Part shown: positions 45,129 to 56,133 of the stretch, in pieces
Layout of the letters: each line of letters begins with the position of its first letter
Position numbering within the stretch: position 1 is the first letter of the stretch
Source of the DNA: Rhodobiaceae bacterium
Lineage (GTDB): Bacteria > Pseudomonadota > Alphaproteobacteria > Parvibaculales > Parvibaculaceae
Direction of reading: 5' to 3'
DNA length: 64,000 nucleotides
Assembly (NCBI GenBank): GCA_021404525.1
Contig: JAAWWE010000001.1
Span: 310,001 to 374,000, forward strand
Program-made: the position numbers and the translations under genes
Notes under the pieces: model-generated
The model's input: the letters and a program-made list of their open reading frames with translations, nothing else
The model's database searches: none
Told to the model about the DNA's origin: nothing

Positions 45129-45665
45129 ATGCGTGGAATACAGGGTTTGGCAATTGTTGGGGCGCTTCTTGGCTCTGTAACCGTTGCCCAGGCCAACGGT
45201 GTGGAAGACAACAACAACTGCTACGAGCAATTCCGTGGCGGTGACATGAAGCTAGCCATCTACTATTGCAGCAGAGCCATTCAATCAGGTGATCTAGAGC
45301 AAGGGGACATGGTCGTCGCGTTGCTCAACCGGGGTGTTGCCTACAAGAATACCGGCAACCTGGAAATGGCTGTAGTGGACTATTCCTCCGCGCTGGAGCT
45401 ATCGCCAAATGACGCGCTTCTCTTTTCGAACCGGGCCAATGCTTACCGCGAGCTAAACAAGCTCGTAGAGGCGATGTCTGACATCAATCGATCAATTGAG
45501 CTAAACCCCGAAAATCCCGCGGCCTTCTACGTTCGTGGCCTCTTGTTTGAAGCGATGGGCGACGCAGAGAACGCGCGCCGCGATTTCTTGCGCGCTCACG
45601 AAATCAGCCCAGACGACAAGGAATTCCGCGAGCGGGCTAAAGCGTTGGGTGTTGGCGGTCAATAG
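45129..45665 (+). CDS. Exported TPR-repeat protein
   Basis: 178 residues. Signal peptide ends near VAQANG (about residue 21). Three to four tetratricopeptide repeats follow: MVVALLNRGVAYKNTG, DALLFSNRANAYRELN and AAFYVRGLLFEAMGD are the A helices. Probably a periplasmic protein-binding scaffold; the partner is unknown. A membrane protein gene follows 24 bases later. Confidence 0.85.
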   Translation: MRGIQGLAIVGALLGSVTVAQANGVEDNNNCYEQFRGGDMKLAIYYCSRAIQSGDLEQGDMVVALLNRGVAYKNTGNLEMAVVDYSSALELSPNDALLFSNRANAYRELNKLVEAMSDINRSIELNPENPAAFYVRGLLFEAMGDAENARRDFLRAHEISPDDKEFRERAKALGVGGQ

Positions 45666-45689
45666 GCAATCAAGGGCAGGGGATGTTAT

Positions 45690-46490
45690 ATGGCGAAGCT
45701 CGATGTAGTTGGGACGGTGACAGAGTCGTACAAAGGCGCCTGGTCTCACTTTGGGGAGATGGTGAAACTCGTTTGGGCGCCGGTCGTTGTCTATGTCGCG
45801 GCAAACGTTCTTCACTCAATGTCGCTCCAATCGGTGACCGAAGGTATTGACCCTGAAAATATCGAAGCGGTCCTCCAGGCCAGCTGGGGCTGGCAGGCCG
45901 CCGCAGTGACCTTGTTGGGTCTGTTCCTATGGCCCATCATCGCCGTGGCTTGGCATCGATTTATCCTGCTCGGTGAAACAAGTTCCTCTGCTCTCTACTT
46001 CAAATTCGGACGCCGTGAAGCGCGCTTTTTGCTGACATCGATTTTTCTGTCCCTTCTGGTTGTCCCAGGTGTGTTGGTTATGATCGTAGGCGCAGGAACG
46101 GCTCTGTCAGCGTTCGCGATTCCCGTCGGGCTGGTCTTGATGGTTGCGGGGCTGGCATATGCGCTGCGTCTTTCGCTCCTGCTCCCAGCAGTGGCAACAG
46201 ATGCCGCGGTTGACGCTCGTGCGATCCTTGACGCAACACAAGGCAATGTATTCGCTATCTTCGGGGCGCATTTTCTCAATGTTGTGGCGCTTCTGATGAT
46301 CGCTATTGTCGTCAGCATCCTTATCGGCATCGTCGCCCTGGTGATGGGTCCAGTGATCGGAGTTATTGGCGGCGCGGTGCTAGGTGTTTTTGGGCAGATC
46401 ATTTCTGTCGCCATTCTTTCTGTCATGTACAGAGAACTGGTCCTCTCCCAACAGAATGCAGCAAGCCCGCCGGATGTTCAGGCCCACTGA
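45690..46490 (+). CDS. Polytopic membrane protein of unknown function
   Basis: 266 residues with about six hydrophobic helices (roughly 25-50, 70-95, 115-140, 143-165, 190-220, 225-250). ESYKGAWSHFGEMVKLVWAP at the N-terminus and the glycine-rich last helices resemble proteins annotated as glycerophosphodiester phosphodiesterase membrane domain or DUF975-like, but I cannot assign it firmly. Agggg precedes the ATG. Confidence 0.75.
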   Translation: MAKLDVVGTVTESYKGAWSHFGEMVKLVWAPVVVYVAANVLHSMSLQSVTEGIDPENIEAVLQASWGWQAAAVTLLGLFLWPIIAVAWHRFILLGETSSSALYFKFGRREARFLLTSIFLSLLVVPGVLVMIVGAGTALSAFAIPVGLVLMVAGLAYALRLSLLLPAVATDAAVDARAILDATQGNVFAIFGAHFLNVVALLMIAIVVSILIGIVALVMGPVIGVIGGAVLGVFGQIISVAILSVMYRELVLSQQNAASPPDVQAH

Positions 46491-46596
46491 CGGTTTGGCT
46501 TCGTGGCAGGCCCGCCTTATTGAATGACCGAAAGCAGCGAGCCTTGTCTCAATCATCTCCCTAAATTGCACCCGCGCAATTTAAGGAGGGTATGGG

Positions 46597-47373
46597 ATGA
46601 AGAGGACAAGCAGGTCATGTGATGGCAAGGTTGCCATCGTCACCGGAGCAAGCGCTGGGATTGGGCGCGCGACGGCCCTAAGGCTGGCGTCAGAAGGGGC
46701 CGCAGTGGTTGCTGGAGCCAGACGCCGTGCTGAGCTTGACGTGTTGGTTGCTGAAATCACGGACAGTGCCGGGAGAGCCGCTGCGGTTGATGGCGACGTC
46801 ACAGAAGAAACCTTTGCCCGAGAGTTGGTGGAGTGCGCTCTAGCAGAATTCGGCGGTCTGGATATTGCCATCAATGCTGCTGGCACACTCGGGCCCATGG
46901 GGCCACTCCCTGATTTGGACCGCGATCAATGGGACTCGGTCCTCTCCACAAATCTCACCAGCGCGTTTCTTGGTGCGAAGTACCAGATACCGGCCATGCT
47001 GGACCGAGGGGCCGGTTCTATTGTGTTTGTAAGCTCATTCGTCGGCCACACCGCCGCGATGCCTGGCGTGGCAGCCTATGCGGCCAGCAAGGCAGGGATG
47101 ATAGGTCTCGCGAAATCGTTGGCGGTTGAATATGGCGCGCAAGGCATTCGTGCCAATGCCTTGCTGCCTGGCGGGACCCAAACGGCCATGGCAGATGTCA
47201 TGGCAGACACCGACGAGATGCGTGAATTCGTCCGCGACATGCATGCGCTGAAGCGGATCGCAGAGCCCGATGAGCAGGCAGAGGCAGCTCTTTTCCTAGC
47301 GTCTGACGCGTCCTCCTTTATCACCGGCACGGCGATGCTCGTGGACGGAGGTGTCTCAATCAGCAAGACATAA
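46597..47373 (+). CDS. Classical short-chain dehydrogenase/reductase
   Basis: 258 residues. Cofactor loop VTGASAGIGRATAL, NAAGTLG, catalytic YAASKAG preceded by the Ser region VFVSSFVG, and the C-terminal NALLPGGTQTAM. Closest in style to FabG/glucose-dehydrogenase-like SDRs; substrate unknown. Aaggagg precedes the ATG at 46597; an ATG five bases earlier is blocked at once by a stop. Confidence 0.87.
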   Translation: MKRTSRSCDGKVAIVTGASAGIGRATALRLASEGAAVVAGARRRAELDVLVAEITDSAGRAAAVDGDVTEETFARELVECALAEFGGLDIAINAAGTLGPMGPLPDLDRDQWDSVLSTNLTSAFLGAKYQIPAMLDRGAGSIVFVSSFVGHTAAMPGVAAYAASKAGMIGLAKSLAVEYGAQGIRANALLPGGTQTAMADVMADTDEMREFVRDMHALKRIAEPDEQAEAALFLASDASSFITGTAMLVDGGVSISKT

Positions 47374-47548
47374 GCAAAACCGTACAAAAAGTTAACAAAA
47401 ATGACCTTTAAGCCATTGAAATAATTGGAGAAAAAAGGGTTGTCAGCAGAGCTTGACCGAACGCTTCATTTGCCCCATATGGCAGGGGCAATGACCACCC
47501 CCAGTCACCCAATCAGGGGTGAAATGGTCGAAATTGGAGGCCGGAAAC

Positions 47549-48373
47549 ATGTCGGTTCATACCAAGATCAAGCGCATCACTGTTCCAGAGATCATGGCTC
47601 GCAAGGGTAATACGCCCATCGTGTCATTGACCGCTTATCATGCCCACACCGCCCGTTACATTGACCCTTATGTCGACTTCCTTCTGGTCGGTGACAGCCT
47701 TGGCATGGTCATGTACGGAATGGAGAACACGCTGGGCGTGACGATCGACATGATGATTGCCCACGGTGCGGCGGTCGTTCGTGGGACCGAGCGGGCTTTG
47801 GTCGTAGTCGATATGCCCTTTGGGTCTTACGAAGAATCGCCGGAAATTGCCTTCCGCAATGCCTGCCGGATCATCAAAGAAACCGGCTGTACCGCCGTGA
47901 AACTCGAAGGCGGTGCGCGCATGGGTCCCACCATCAAATATTTGAGCGATCGGGGCATCCCGGTTATGGCTCATATCGGCCTCACTCCCCAGAGCACTAA
48001 CGTAATGGGTGGCTTCAAAACCCAGGGTCGGGTCGAGGAAGATTGGGCTGAGATTGAGAACGACGCTCTCGTTATTTCCGAATCCGGCGCTTTCGCGGTT
48101 GTCCTGGAAGGCATGGCGGAGCCGCTAGCTGCCAAGATTTCGAAGCAGATCAGTATTCCAACCGTAGGTATCGGGGCGTCTGCGGCCTGTGATGGCCAGA
48201 TTCTGGTGCTTGAAGACATGCTTGGCCTCTCGCCCAAGCCGCCAAAATTCGTTAAGGAATTCGCCACCCTTGGTGCTGCGATCGCAGGTGCCGCGGAAGC
48301 TTATGCTGACGAGGTGCGCGGCCGGGCCTTTCCGGCGAAGGAGCACACCTACGCCATGAAAAAGGTCGACTAA
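47549..48373 (+). CDS. panB: 3-methyl-2-oxobutanoate hydroxymethyltransferase
   Basis: 274 residues. First step of pantothenate synthesis, adding a hydroxymethyl group from methylene-tetrahydrofolate to 2-oxoisovalerate. Signature segments are [17 protein letters not shown], [11 protein letters not shown] (metal Asp), KLEGGARM and [22 protein letters not shown] lies before the ATG that gives [12 protein letters not shown]; the frame is open ten codons further. No panC neighbour is seen. The upstream 175-base gap is AT-rich and probably holds the promoter. Confidence 0.94.
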   Translation: MSVHTKIKRITVPEIMARKGNTPIVSLTAYHAHTARYIDPYVDFLLVGDSLGMVMYGMENTLGVTIDMMIAHGAAVVRGTERALVVVDMPFGSYEESPEIAFRNACRIIKETGCTAVKLEGGARMGPTIKYLSDRGIPVMAHIGLTPQSTNVMGGFKTQGRVEEDWAEIENDALVISESGAFAVVLEGMAEPLAAKISKQISIPTVGIGASAACDGQILVLEDMLGLSPKPPKFVKEFATLGAAIAGAAEAYADEVRGRAFPAKEHTYAMKKVD

Positions 48374-48434
48374 GCGGACAAACAGGCCGTTAAACTATTT
48401 CGTCTTTCTGTCCCATTTGTGGGTGGAAGCACGG

Positions 48435-48463
48435 TTGGCAAGTCATTGAATTGACGTTACTTT
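48435..48463 (+). promoter_or_regulatory. Candidate promoter of the yfgM-like/bamB/der unit
   Basis: TTGGCA and TACTTT are separated by 17 bases, about 70 bases before the TTG start of the first gene of the unit. Confidence 0.35.
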
Positions 48464-48530
48464 ACGGCCCCAACACCGCCATCAGGGCTGCCGATTTGGC
48501 AGATGCCTCGACCTACCTCGGAGACAATTC

Positions 48531-49271
48531 TTGGCCGACATTTTTCGCGAAGTCGAAGAAGACATTCGCCGCGACCGCCTACAGCATCTTTGGGACAAAT
48601 ACGGGATCTACCTGATCGGATTTGTGGTGGGCATCATTGGCCTCACCGCTCTGATTGTTGGGTGGCGTGCCTACACACAGTCGCAGGCTGAAGATGCCTC
48701 AAAAGCATTTGCCACAGCAGTTGCTGAAGCAGCTCAGGAAGGCGCAGATGCTCCCGCGATTTTTGGCAATCTGGCAGACCAGTCACCGAGCGGATATGCA
48801 GCGCTTGCCCGCTTGAGAGCAGCCGGTGCGCTTGCGGAAGCCGGAGAGATTGATCAAGCAATCGCAGCCTATGATGCCGTCGCTGCGGACAGTGCCGCAG
48901 ACGACATTCTGAGAGACCTTGCGAGAGTCAAATCAGGCACGTTGCTCGTTGGCCGCACAAGTTATGATGATTTGGCCATTCGTCTGGTGCCTCTTGCCGA
49001 CAATAGTGAGCCGTGGCGCAATCCGGCGCGGGAAGCACTGGGAATGGCGGCCTATGCTGAGCAGAAATATGCCCAGGCGCAGAGCTTCTTTCAGAGCATT
49101 GTCGGAGACCAGACAGCCACGCCGGGTGTTAGAGATCGGGCACATGTGATGCTCGCCTTGATAGCGCCTCGTGTGCCAGCAACTCAGACAGCGCCGCTAG
49201 AGGCGCCCGTAAGCGCACCTGAAGAATCGGCGCCAGTGAGCTCAACAGAACCAACCGGAGAAGCACAATGA
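48531..49271 (+). CDS. YfgM-like membrane-anchored TPR protein
   Basis: 246 residues. A cytoplasmic head (ADIFREVEEDIRRDR), one helix near 23-45, then a periplasmic domain with TPR-like helices and a Pro/Glu-rich tail. E. coli YfgM binds the SecYEG-PpiD translocon and lies before bamB, as here. Start is TTG at 48531, with ggag 7 bases upstream. It overlaps bamB by four bases. Confidence 0.82.
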   Translation: MADIFREVEEDIRRDRLQHLWDKYGIYLIGFVVGIIGLTALIVGWRAYTQSQAEDASKAFATAVAEAAQEGADAPAIFGNLADQSPSGYAALARLRAAGALAEAGEIDQAIAAYDAVAADSAADDILRDLARVKSGTLLVGRTSYDDLAIRLVPLADNSEPWRNPAREALGMAAYAEQKYAQAQSFFQSIVGDQTATPGVRDRAHVMLALIAPRVPATQTAPLEAPVSAPEESAPVSSTEPTGEAQ

Positions 49272-50602
49272 GGAACTGGCGTGTGGCGACCCTCGGCCTG
49301 GCGGCAGCATTGACACTCGGCGGCTGCGACACTCTTGGAGACATCATTTCGACAGAGGACAAAGAAGCGCTGCCTGGCGAACGCATTTCTGTCATGGCTC
49401 TTGAGCGCAGTCTTGAAGCCGATCCCCGTCTCGCGTCGCTGGAGGTTGTTCTTCCTCGTCCGTATGTGAACGAAGATTGGCCACAACCTGGTGGCTATGC
49501 TGACAATGCGATGCATCACTTGCAGGCATCAGGTGCTCTGGATGTTTTGTGGAGCAGCAATGCCGGATCAGGATCAAGCGGTTCTACAGAGTTGGCAACC
49601 GCGCCGGTCACAGCCGCCGGACAGGTCTATGTGCTCGATACCGAAACGGTCGTGAGGGCCTTCAATACAACAACCGGGGATGAAGCCTGGGAAGCGGAAC
49701 TGGCGCCAGAAGATGAAGATGCAGACGAAGGTCGCGGTGGCGGGGTCGCGTATGACAACGGTCGGCTTTTTGTCACGACCGGCTTTGGTGAGGCGATTGC
49801 TCTTGATGCCACAACGGGCGAGATAATCTGGCGGAGTCAGGTTGGAACGCCGTACCGGGCCGCGCCAACAGTGAATGGTGGGCGCATGTTCACCATCACG
49901 TCTGACAATCAGATGATCTGTCTGAACACCGAAGATGGCTCTGTGCTTTGGCGACATCGCGGGATTGTGGAAAGTGCTGGCATTCTGGCCGCGACTTCAC
50001 CTGCCGTGTCAGGCTCAATTGTTGTGGTGCCCTATTCATCCGGAGAGCTGTACGCTCTTCGCGTTGAAAACGGCAACTCACTTTGGTCTGACAGCCTAAC
50101 GCGTACAGGCAATGTGACCTCGCTGACAGAACTCAACGACATTGCCGGACGGCCGGTGATTGATAGAGGGCGCGTCTATGCGGTCAGCCACTCCGGCCGG
50201 GCAGTTTCTATTGATATCCGGACAGGTGAGCGCGTCTGGACCCGCAATATTGCAGGTACGCAAACTCCCTGGGTTGCTGGCGGATTCATCTTCGTGGTGA
50301 CACTGGACGCAGAGGTGGTGGCCCTTTCAAGGCGCGATGGCCGTATTCGTTGGATTCAGAAGCTGGAACGGTTTGAGGACGAGGAAGACCGCGACGGCCC
50401 CATTGAATGGAGCGGCCCCGTTCTTGCGGGCGACCGCTTGGTTCTTGTCTCGTCGCTTGGAGAAGCGGTATCCTTGTCGCCCTATTCAGGGGAAGAACTT
50501 GGTCGTATCGAACTGCCAGACGCTGTGTTTGTACCGCCAATTCTCGCCAATGAAACGCTGTTTATCTTGACTGACGATGCACGTATCGTTGCGTTGAAGT
50601 AG
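49268..50602 (+). CDS. bamB: Outer-membrane assembly lipoprotein BamB
   Basis: 444 residues. Lipobox LTLGGC gives a lipidated Cys20. The rest is an eight-bladed propeller of PQQ-type repeats (for example VYVLDTETVVRAFNTTTGDEAW, LFVTTGFGEAIALD, NLWSDSL and similar). It scaffolds BamA during outer-membrane protein insertion. Translationally coupled to the YfgM-like gene, and der follows 72 bases later, as in enterobacteria. Confidence 0.9.
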   Translation: MRNWRVATLGLAAALTLGGCDTLGDIISTEDKEALPGERISVMALERSLEADPRLASLEVVLPRPYVNEDWPQPGGYADNAMHHLQASGALDVLWSSNAGSGSSGSTELATAPVTAAGQVYVLDTETVVRAFNTTTGDEAWEAELAPEDEDADEGRGGGVAYDNGRLFVTTGFGEAIALDATTGEIIWRSQVGTPYRAAPTVNGGRMFTITSDNQMICLNTEDGSVLWRHRGIVESAGILAATSPAVSGSIVVVPYSSGELYALRVENGNSLWSDSLTRTGNVTSLTELNDIAGRPVIDRGRVYAVSHSGRAVSIDIRTGERVWTRNIAGTQTPWVAGGFIFVVTLDAEVVALSRRDGRIRWIQKLERFEDEEDRDGPIEWSGPVLAGDRLVLVSSLGEAVSLSPYSGEELGRIELPDAVFVPPILANETLFILTDDARIVALK

Positions 50603-50674
50603 GAAGCTCGGATATCCCAGGGCCCAATGGCCCGGACATGTTTGAAACCGCTGTGAACGGCGGATGGGAAACTG

Positions 50675-52093
50675 ATGCCATTTAAACTCGCTATTGTCGG
50701 CCGCCCCAATGTGGGCAAATCGACTCTTTTCAATCGTCTGGTTGGAAAGAAGCTGGCGCTTGTCGACGACACGCCTGGCGTGACACGGGACCGACGCGAA
50801 GGCGACGCGAGCATTGCAGACTTGGAATTCACCATCGTTGATACCGCGGGTCTTGAAGATGCCAAGGGCGATGTACTGGAAGCCCGGATGCAGAAGGGCA
50901 CGGAGCTGGCAATTTCAGAAGCAGATGTCTGCCTTTTGTTGATCGATGCGCGCGCCGGGATCACGCCAGCAGATGCATATTTTTCCCAGCTTCTGAGAAA
51001 GGTAGAGACACCCGTCATTCTGGCTGCCAACAAATGCGAAGGCGGCGCCGGAGAAGCGGGTCGAATGGAGGCCTATGAACTGGGTCTCGGTGCGCCGCTC
51101 CCTCTGTCTGCAGAGCATGGCGAAGGGTTGGGCGACCTTTATGATGCGCTTCTGCCCTATGCACGCGCATTTGAAGAAGCAGAAGCCAATCAGGCTGTGG
51201 AAGAAGCGTTGGGAGACGAGGGCGGCTTCGACCCGGATGCACCCTATGAGCCAGACCTGGAGACACCCCTACGTGTCGCTGTGGTGGGACGTCCGAATGC
51301 TGGCAAGTCCACCCTGATCAATCAATTGCTCGGAGAGGACCGAATGCTCACCGGCCCTGAAGCCGGCATTACTCGGGACTCCATTGGTGTGGAATGGGAG
51401 TGGCGAGGGCGGCGAGTGAAACTGCATGACACAGCGGGGCTCCGGCGCCGTGCGCGGGTAACGCAGAAGCTTGAGAAACTCTCAGCAGCAGATGCGCTCA
51501 GAGCCGTCCGCTTTGCGGAGGTTGTTGTCATCCTGATAGATGCAACCATTCCCTTCGAAAAGCAGGACCTGCACATCACTGATCTGGTCGAGCAGGAGGG
51601 CCGCGCACTCGTGATTGCGGTCAATAAATGGGATCTGGTGGAAACACCGCAGCAGACCATGGAAGACCTGAAAGAAAAACTTGGTCGTCTTCTGCCGCAG
51701 GTGCGCGGTGTTCCTATCGTGACCTTCTCAGCGCTAACGGGCAGGGGCGTTGAAAAACTGATGCCAAAGATCGAAGAGGTCCATGGCATCTGGAACGCAC
51801 GGATTCCGACCGCCAAACTCAATAAATGGTTGAGCGTTACAGCGGCAAAAAATCCGCCACCAGCCTCACGAGGACGGCCCGTCACGCTGCGCTATGCAAC
51901 CCAGGTCAAAAGTCGCCCACCTACGTTTGCGATATTCTCCAGCCGGGCGCACGAAGTGCCAACATCTTATAAGCGCTATTTGGTGAACACACTCCGCGAA
52001 GAATTTAGTCTTCCAGGGGTGCCAATTCGCTTGAACATGCGCAAGCGCGACAATCCTTTTGCAGACAAAGCCAAAAAACGAAAGCTCGGCTAA
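50675..52093 (+). CDS. der: Double GTPase Der (EngA), ribosome assembly
   Basis: 472 residues with two GTPase domains in tandem: G1 motifs [11 protein letters not shown] and [12 protein letters not shown]3 DTAGLED and DTAGLRR, G4 NKCE (first, slightly divergent) and NKWD (second), then a KH-like domain. Essential for late 50S assembly. The acidic linker between the G domains ([18 protein letters not shown]) is long. Its stop overlaps the convergent ABC-F gene by four bases. Confidence 0.95.
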   Translation: MPFKLAIVGRPNVGKSTLFNRLVGKKLALVDDTPGVTRDRREGDASIADLEFTIVDTAGLEDAKGDVLEARMQKGTELAISEADVCLLLIDARAGITPADAYFSQLLRKVETPVILAANKCEGGAGEAGRMEAYELGLGAPLPLSAEHGEGLGDLYDALLPYARAFEEAEANQAVEEALGDEGGFDPDAPYEPDLETPLRVAVVGRPNAGKSTLINQLLGEDRMLTGPEAGITRDSIGVEWEWRGRRVKLHDTAGLRRRARVTQKLEKLSAADALRAVRFAEVVVILIDATIPFEKQDLHITDLVEQEGRALVIAVNKWDLVETPQQTMEDLKEKLGRLLPQVRGVPIVTFSALTGRGVEKLMPKIEEVHGIWNARIPTAKLNKWLSVTAAKNPPPASRGRPVTLRYATQVKSRPPTFAIFSSRAHEVPTSYKRYLVNTLREEFSLPGVPIRLNMRKRDNPFADKAKKRKLG

Positions 52094-53685
52094 CGCGGCG
52101 AGAGCTGAACAGTGTCGGACACGTCCATATTCTCGACAAAAACCGGGTCATGAGACGTGAAAATAAGAGCGCCGCGATAGGTTTTGAGCACTGCCTCTAA
52201 CGCCTCCAGAGCGTCAATATCCAGGTGATTGCTGGGTTCATCGAGCAGCAGGAGGTGTGCTGGCTCCGGACAGTTGAGCAATCTAACCAGGTCGGCGCGT
52301 AAGCGTTCCCCGGCACTGAGCTGATCAAACGCGATCACCGCTTTCTCTCGCCGCAAGCCCGCCCGCGCGAGAGAGGTTCTAATGTCCGTCTCCTTCCATG
52401 CTGGGCGATAGGCGCGACATCGCTCAAGGGGGGTCTCTGGAATCACATGGCGCTCGCGCTGCAGCAAATAGCCTACAGGAACACGACGGTCCACAAGGCC
52501 GGTGTCCGCTACCTTCTCACCGGAAATGAGGTCAAGCAGTGTTGATTTTCCGCTGCCGTTTTCGCCCGCCAGGTGCACGCGTTGTGGTCCTTTGACAGCC
52601 AGTCCAAACTTGTTCAGAAGCAGGCGGTCACCATAGCTAAAGCAGAGCGCCTCCAGAGTAAGGACAGGTTGATGGGGGAGGACTTCGCTCGCGCCCGCAT
52701 CAAATTGAACAGGGCTTTTGTCCTTCAGCGCGGAGCGGGCTATCGCAACACGATCTTCAGCACCAGACACTCGGGCCTCTCTTATCTGGGTGAGCCGGCT
52801 GGCCGTTTTCTGACTCCGGGCCTCGCGCCCATCCAGCGTGATCTTCGGTTGGCCTCTCTTGTCACGCTCCCGTCGTCCTTTGGCGGCCTTTCCTTCATGG
52901 CGTTCGCGCGCAGCCTGTTGATCTCGTTTTGCCTGTTTTTCGGCCTTCTTTGCGTGGGCGACACGTGCGATCGCCGCTTCATCCTGGGCCGTTTTTTCAG
53001 CCAGATAGGTGCCATAGTTCCCGCCATAAAAATCGAGGCCCTTAGGATTGAGCTCCCAGATTTGATTAGGAAGGGAGAGCAAGTGACGGTCATGGGAGAT
53101 GAGGAGCCAGGCGAACGGTGCCTGCCTGAGCCAGTCTTCTAGCCAAGCGCGTCCTTCTTGATCGAGGTGATTGGAAGGTTCATCTAGGATAAGCAGGTCT
53201 GGGCTGGCCCTTTGGGTGCGAAGCAGCTGCAGCCGTAACCATTCGCCGCCACTAAGGTCTGTGAGCCGTTGCGTCGGCGACACGTGCTTCAAACCCAAGC
53301 TTTGAAGCTCTCGATCAAGTGCGTCTTCCAGGTCCCAATCATCAGCAATGAGCGTCAGGTCAGCCGGCGTCGCGGTACCCTTCAGGCTGCGCTTAAGCGC
53401 ATCAAATTTTTGCCCTACTTGAAGGAAGTCAACCACGCGCATCCCTTGCGGGGGTGCCGCATCCTGCGCGAGCAGGCTCACGCAACCGTTAAATGCGATA
53501 TGGCCGCGCGCCGGTGCTCTCTCATTTGCGAGAAGACGGGCAAGGCTCGACTTGCCGCACCCATTGGGTCCCACGAGGGCAACTTTTTGGCGGGGCCTGA
53601 TAGAAAAACTAATGTCTGAAAAAAGGTCTGTGCTGTCAGGCAACAGATAGGCGACCTTGTCGCCAGCAACCAGGAACGGTGGCAT
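52090..53685 (-). CDS. ABC-F family ATPase (Uup-like, translation-associated)
   Basis: 531 residues, two ABC domains with no membrane part: Walker [10 protein letters not shown] and GENGSGKST, signatures LSGGEWLRL and LSAGERLRA, Walker [13 protein letters not shown] and [13 protein letters not shown] long basic linker ([21 protein letters not shown]) joins them. Such proteins act on ribosomes, some giving antibiotic protection; which subfamily this is cannot be told by eye. Confidence 0.9.
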   Translation of the reverse strand: MPPFLVAGDKVAYLLPDSTDLFSDISFSIRPRQKVALVGPNGCGKSSLARLLANERAPARGHIAFNGCVSLLAQDAAPPQGMRVVDFLQVGQKFDALKRSLKGTATPADLTLIADDWDLEDALDRELQSLGLKHVSPTQRLTDLSGGEWLRLQLLRTQRASPDLLILDEPSNHLDQEGRAWLEDWLRQAPFAWLLISHDRHLLSLPNQIWELNPKGLDFYGGNYGTYLAEKTAQDEAAIARVAHAKKAEKQAKRDQQAARERHEGKAAKGRRERDKRGQPKITLDGREARSQKTASRLTQIREARVSGAEDRVAIARSALKDKSPVQFDAGASEVLPHQPVLTLEALCFSYGDRLLLNKFGLAVKGPQRVHLAGENGSGKSTLLDLISGEKVADTGLVDRRVPVGYLLQRERHVIPETPLERCRAYRPAWKETDIRTSLARAGLRREKAVIAFDQLSAGERLRADLVRLLNCPEPAHLLLLDEPSNHLDIDALEALEAVLKTYRGALIFTSHDPVFVENMDVSDTVQLSPR

Positions 53686-53833
53686 GGATCAAATCTCCGG
53701 CAAGAGGAACTCCTTATGCGCGGTTTATTGCTCCATCGTCCTTGTCTCCATGTGGCTGGTCTGTCGCTGTATCGAAACCTAAGGTAAGAACGCTCACGTC
53801 GAATGACAAGGGACGAAAATTGCCAGAGAGGCT

Positions 53834-54544
53834 TTAAGCCTGAAAAGAAACCACGTCACCGTGACGGGTGCAGCTGGCGCTGATCAGATCTAGGAAAAGG
53901 GGAGCGATATCTTCTGGCGTTTTGAGCGTCTCAGGGTTTTCCCCCGGCATCGCTTTCGCACGCATCTTGGTCGCGATGGGGCCCGGGCTTACCATATTGA
54001 TGCGTAGTTCTGTCTTTTCCACTTCATGCGCCCAGGTCTTTACCAGAGCCTCAAGGGCTGCTTTCGAAACAGAGTAGGCGCCCCAGAACGGGCGGCACTT
54101 CTGTGCAGCGCCCGATGTCACAAATACAGCACGACCGGCTTCAGCCCGCTGCAGGAGCGGGTCCAGCGATCGGATCAGCCGGTAGTTTGTGGTGACGTTG
54201 ACGGAGAACGTCTTGTCCCAATCGTCCGGTGAGATGTGCCCGGTTGGTGTGAGCGGCCCAAGAACGCCAGCATTGCCCACAAGGATATCAAGCTTGCCCC
54301 AGCGCTCGAAAATTGTCCCGCCTAGGCGGTCGATTGCATCAAAGTCAGTAAGGTCGAGTGGCACGAGTGTCGCGGTTCCACCGGCCTTTTGGATTTCGTC
54401 GTCAACCTCTTCGAGAGCACCGACGGTTCGGGCCACCAAGATGACATGCGCTCCTTCAGCAGCAGCTGCAAGCGCAACCGCCCGGCCTATTCCCCGTGAC
54501 GCGCCTGTAATCAGCGCGAGCTTGTCTGCAAGTCGTCCTGCCAT
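53834..54544 (-). CDS. Short-chain dehydrogenase downstream of purF
   Basis: 236-residue SDR: TGASRGIGRAV, NAGVLGP, and the catalytic AYSVSKAALEAL with Ser in FVTSGAAQK. Similar to YciK-type oxidoreductases. The closeness of purF (14 bases) suggests cotranscription, as seen in other alphaproteobacteria. Substrate unknown. Confidence 0.87.
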   Translation of the reverse strand: MAGRLADKLALITGASRGIGRAVALAAAAEGAHVILVARTVGALEEVDDEIQKAGGTATLVPLDLTDFDAIDRLGGTIFERWGKLDILVGNAGVLGPLTPTGHISPDDWDKTFSVNVTTNYRLIRSLDPLLQRAEAGRAVFVTSGAAQKCRPFWGAYSVSKAALEALVKTWAHEVEKTELRINMVSPGPIATKMRAKAMPGENPETLKTPEDIAPLFLDLISASCTRHGDVVSFQA

Positions 54545-54558
54545 GGTCTGGTCTGCTC

Positions 54559-56118
54559 TTAAGCGATTTCCGTCAGCAGCGAGAGCTGCGCGGTGCGTTT
54601 TTCTTGTTGATGATCGATAAGCGCTGTCGGGTAATCACCGGTGAAATAGTGATCGGCGAATTGTGGATTGTCATTGTCGCGACCTTCAAACCCGAGCGCG
54701 CGATAGAGACCATCGACACTCACGAATGCCAGGCTGTCGACACCGATATAGTTCCGCATGCCTTCAAGATCATAGTTCGCAGCTAGTAGCTGGTCCCGAT
54801 CAGGCGTATCGATGCCATAAAAGTCTGGATGTGTGATGGGCGGACTGGAAATCCGCATATGCACTTCCTTGGCACCCGCCTCGTACATCATTTTGACGAT
54901 CTTCGCAGACGTGGTGCCTCGTACGATACTGTCGTCCACAAGGATGATCCGCTTGCCTTCAACAAGAGCCCTATTCGCATTGTGTTTCAGGCGCACACCG
55001 AGAGCCCGAATGTGTTGCGTGGGTTCGATAAAGGTCCGGCCTACATAGTGGTTTCGGATGATTCCGAGCTCAAATGGTATGTTCGCTTCTGCGGCATAGC
55101 CTATGGCCGCAGGGACGCCAGAGTCTGGAACCGGAATAACCACATCAGCTTCGACATGCGACTCGCGGGCGAGCTCTTCGCCGGTCCGCCGGCGCACATT
55201 GTAAACGCTCTGGCCGCCGACAACGCTGTCAGGCCGTGCGAAGTAAATATATTCAAACACACAAGGACGCGGCTGCATGGGCGGGAAGGGGTGCAGGCTT
55301 TCAATCCCATCTTTAGTCGCGACAATGACCTCGCCAGGCTCAATCTCGCGAACGAAACTTGCACCGATAATATCGAGCGCAACCGTTTCAGATGTAAGTA
55401 TAGGGGCGCCGTCCAATTCACCCAGGATCAGTGGACGGATGCCAAGCGGGTCGCGAGCACCAATCAGCTTCTTGTTGGTGAGCGCAACGAGCGCATAGGC
55501 TCCCTGAATTTGGCGGAGCGCGTCAACGAAACGGTTTGTCGTGCGGTCATGTCGGCCACGGGCAACCAGTTGCAGGATGACTTCTGTGTCTGACGTTGAC
55601 TGGAAGATCGCGCCAGAGCGCACAAGGTCATCACGGAGTGTGAGCGCATTTGTCAGGTTGCCGTTATGGGCAATCGCGAAACCGCCGCCCCACAGGTCTG
55701 CGAAGAGTGGCTGAACATTGCGCAAGATGGTGCCACCGGTCGTCGAATAGCGCACATGGCCAATGGCCCCGGTGCCGGCCAGTCGGTCCATCATCTTTGC
55801 GCTGGTGAAATGGTCACCAACGAGACCCATGCGCCGCTCTGAGTGAAAATGCTCGCCATCAAAAGAAACGAGCCCCGCTGCTTCCTGGCCGCGGTGTTGC
55901 AGGGCATGCATGCCAAGAGCTGTCAGAGCAGCAGCGTCCGGATGGCCAAAAATGCCAAAGACACCGCATTCTTCGCGTAGTCGATCCGCATAGAGCTCGT
56001 CATGAGTGTCCAGGATAACGCTGGCACCTTCGCCATGGTCAGGCTGCTTCATTTGAGTTGCGGCTCTGGAGCCTGGTGAGCTTGTCGTGGAACCGTTATT
56101 GGAACCTGTCTCGGACAT
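54559..56118 (-). CDS. purF: Amidophosphoribosyltransferase
   Basis: 519 residues. First committed step of purine synthesis, phosphoribosylamine from PRPP and glutamine. The amidotransferase Cys51 is exposed after a 50-residue propeptide (REECGVFGIFG); the PRPP motif is ILVDDSIVRGTTS. The leader is Ser/Gly-rich and longer than usual. Sits between cvpA and an SDR gene. Confidence 0.95.
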   Translation of the reverse strand: MSETGSNNGSTTSSPGSRAATQMKQPDHGEGASVILDTHDELYADRLREECGVFGIFGHPDAAALTALGMHALQHRGQEAAGLVSFDGEHFHSERRMGLVGDHFTSAKMMDRLAGTGAIGHVRYSTTGGTILRNVQPLFADLWGGGFAIAHNGNLTNALTLRDDLVRSGAIFQSTSDTEVILQLVARGRHDRTTNRFVDALRQIQGAYALVALTNKKLIGARDPLGIRPLILGELDGAPILTSETVALDIIGASFVREIEPGEVIVATKDGIESLHPFPPMQPRPCVFEYIYFARPDSVVGGQSVYNVRRRTGEELARESHVEADVVIPVPDSGVPAAIGYAAEANIPFELGIIRNHYVGRTFIEPTQHIRALGVRLKHNANRALVEGKRIILVDDSIVRGTTSAKIVKMMYEAGAKEVHMRISSPPITHPDFYGIDTPDRDQLLAANYDLEGMRNYIGVDSLAFVSVDGLYRALGFEGRDNDNPQFADHYFTGDYPTALIDHQQEKRTAQLSLLTEIA

Positions 56119-56133
56119 CTGGGTGATCGTCCT

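Noticed and set aside
54829..55593. 254-residue open frame opposite purF
   Set aside because: Shadow of purF; no ribosome site or domain.
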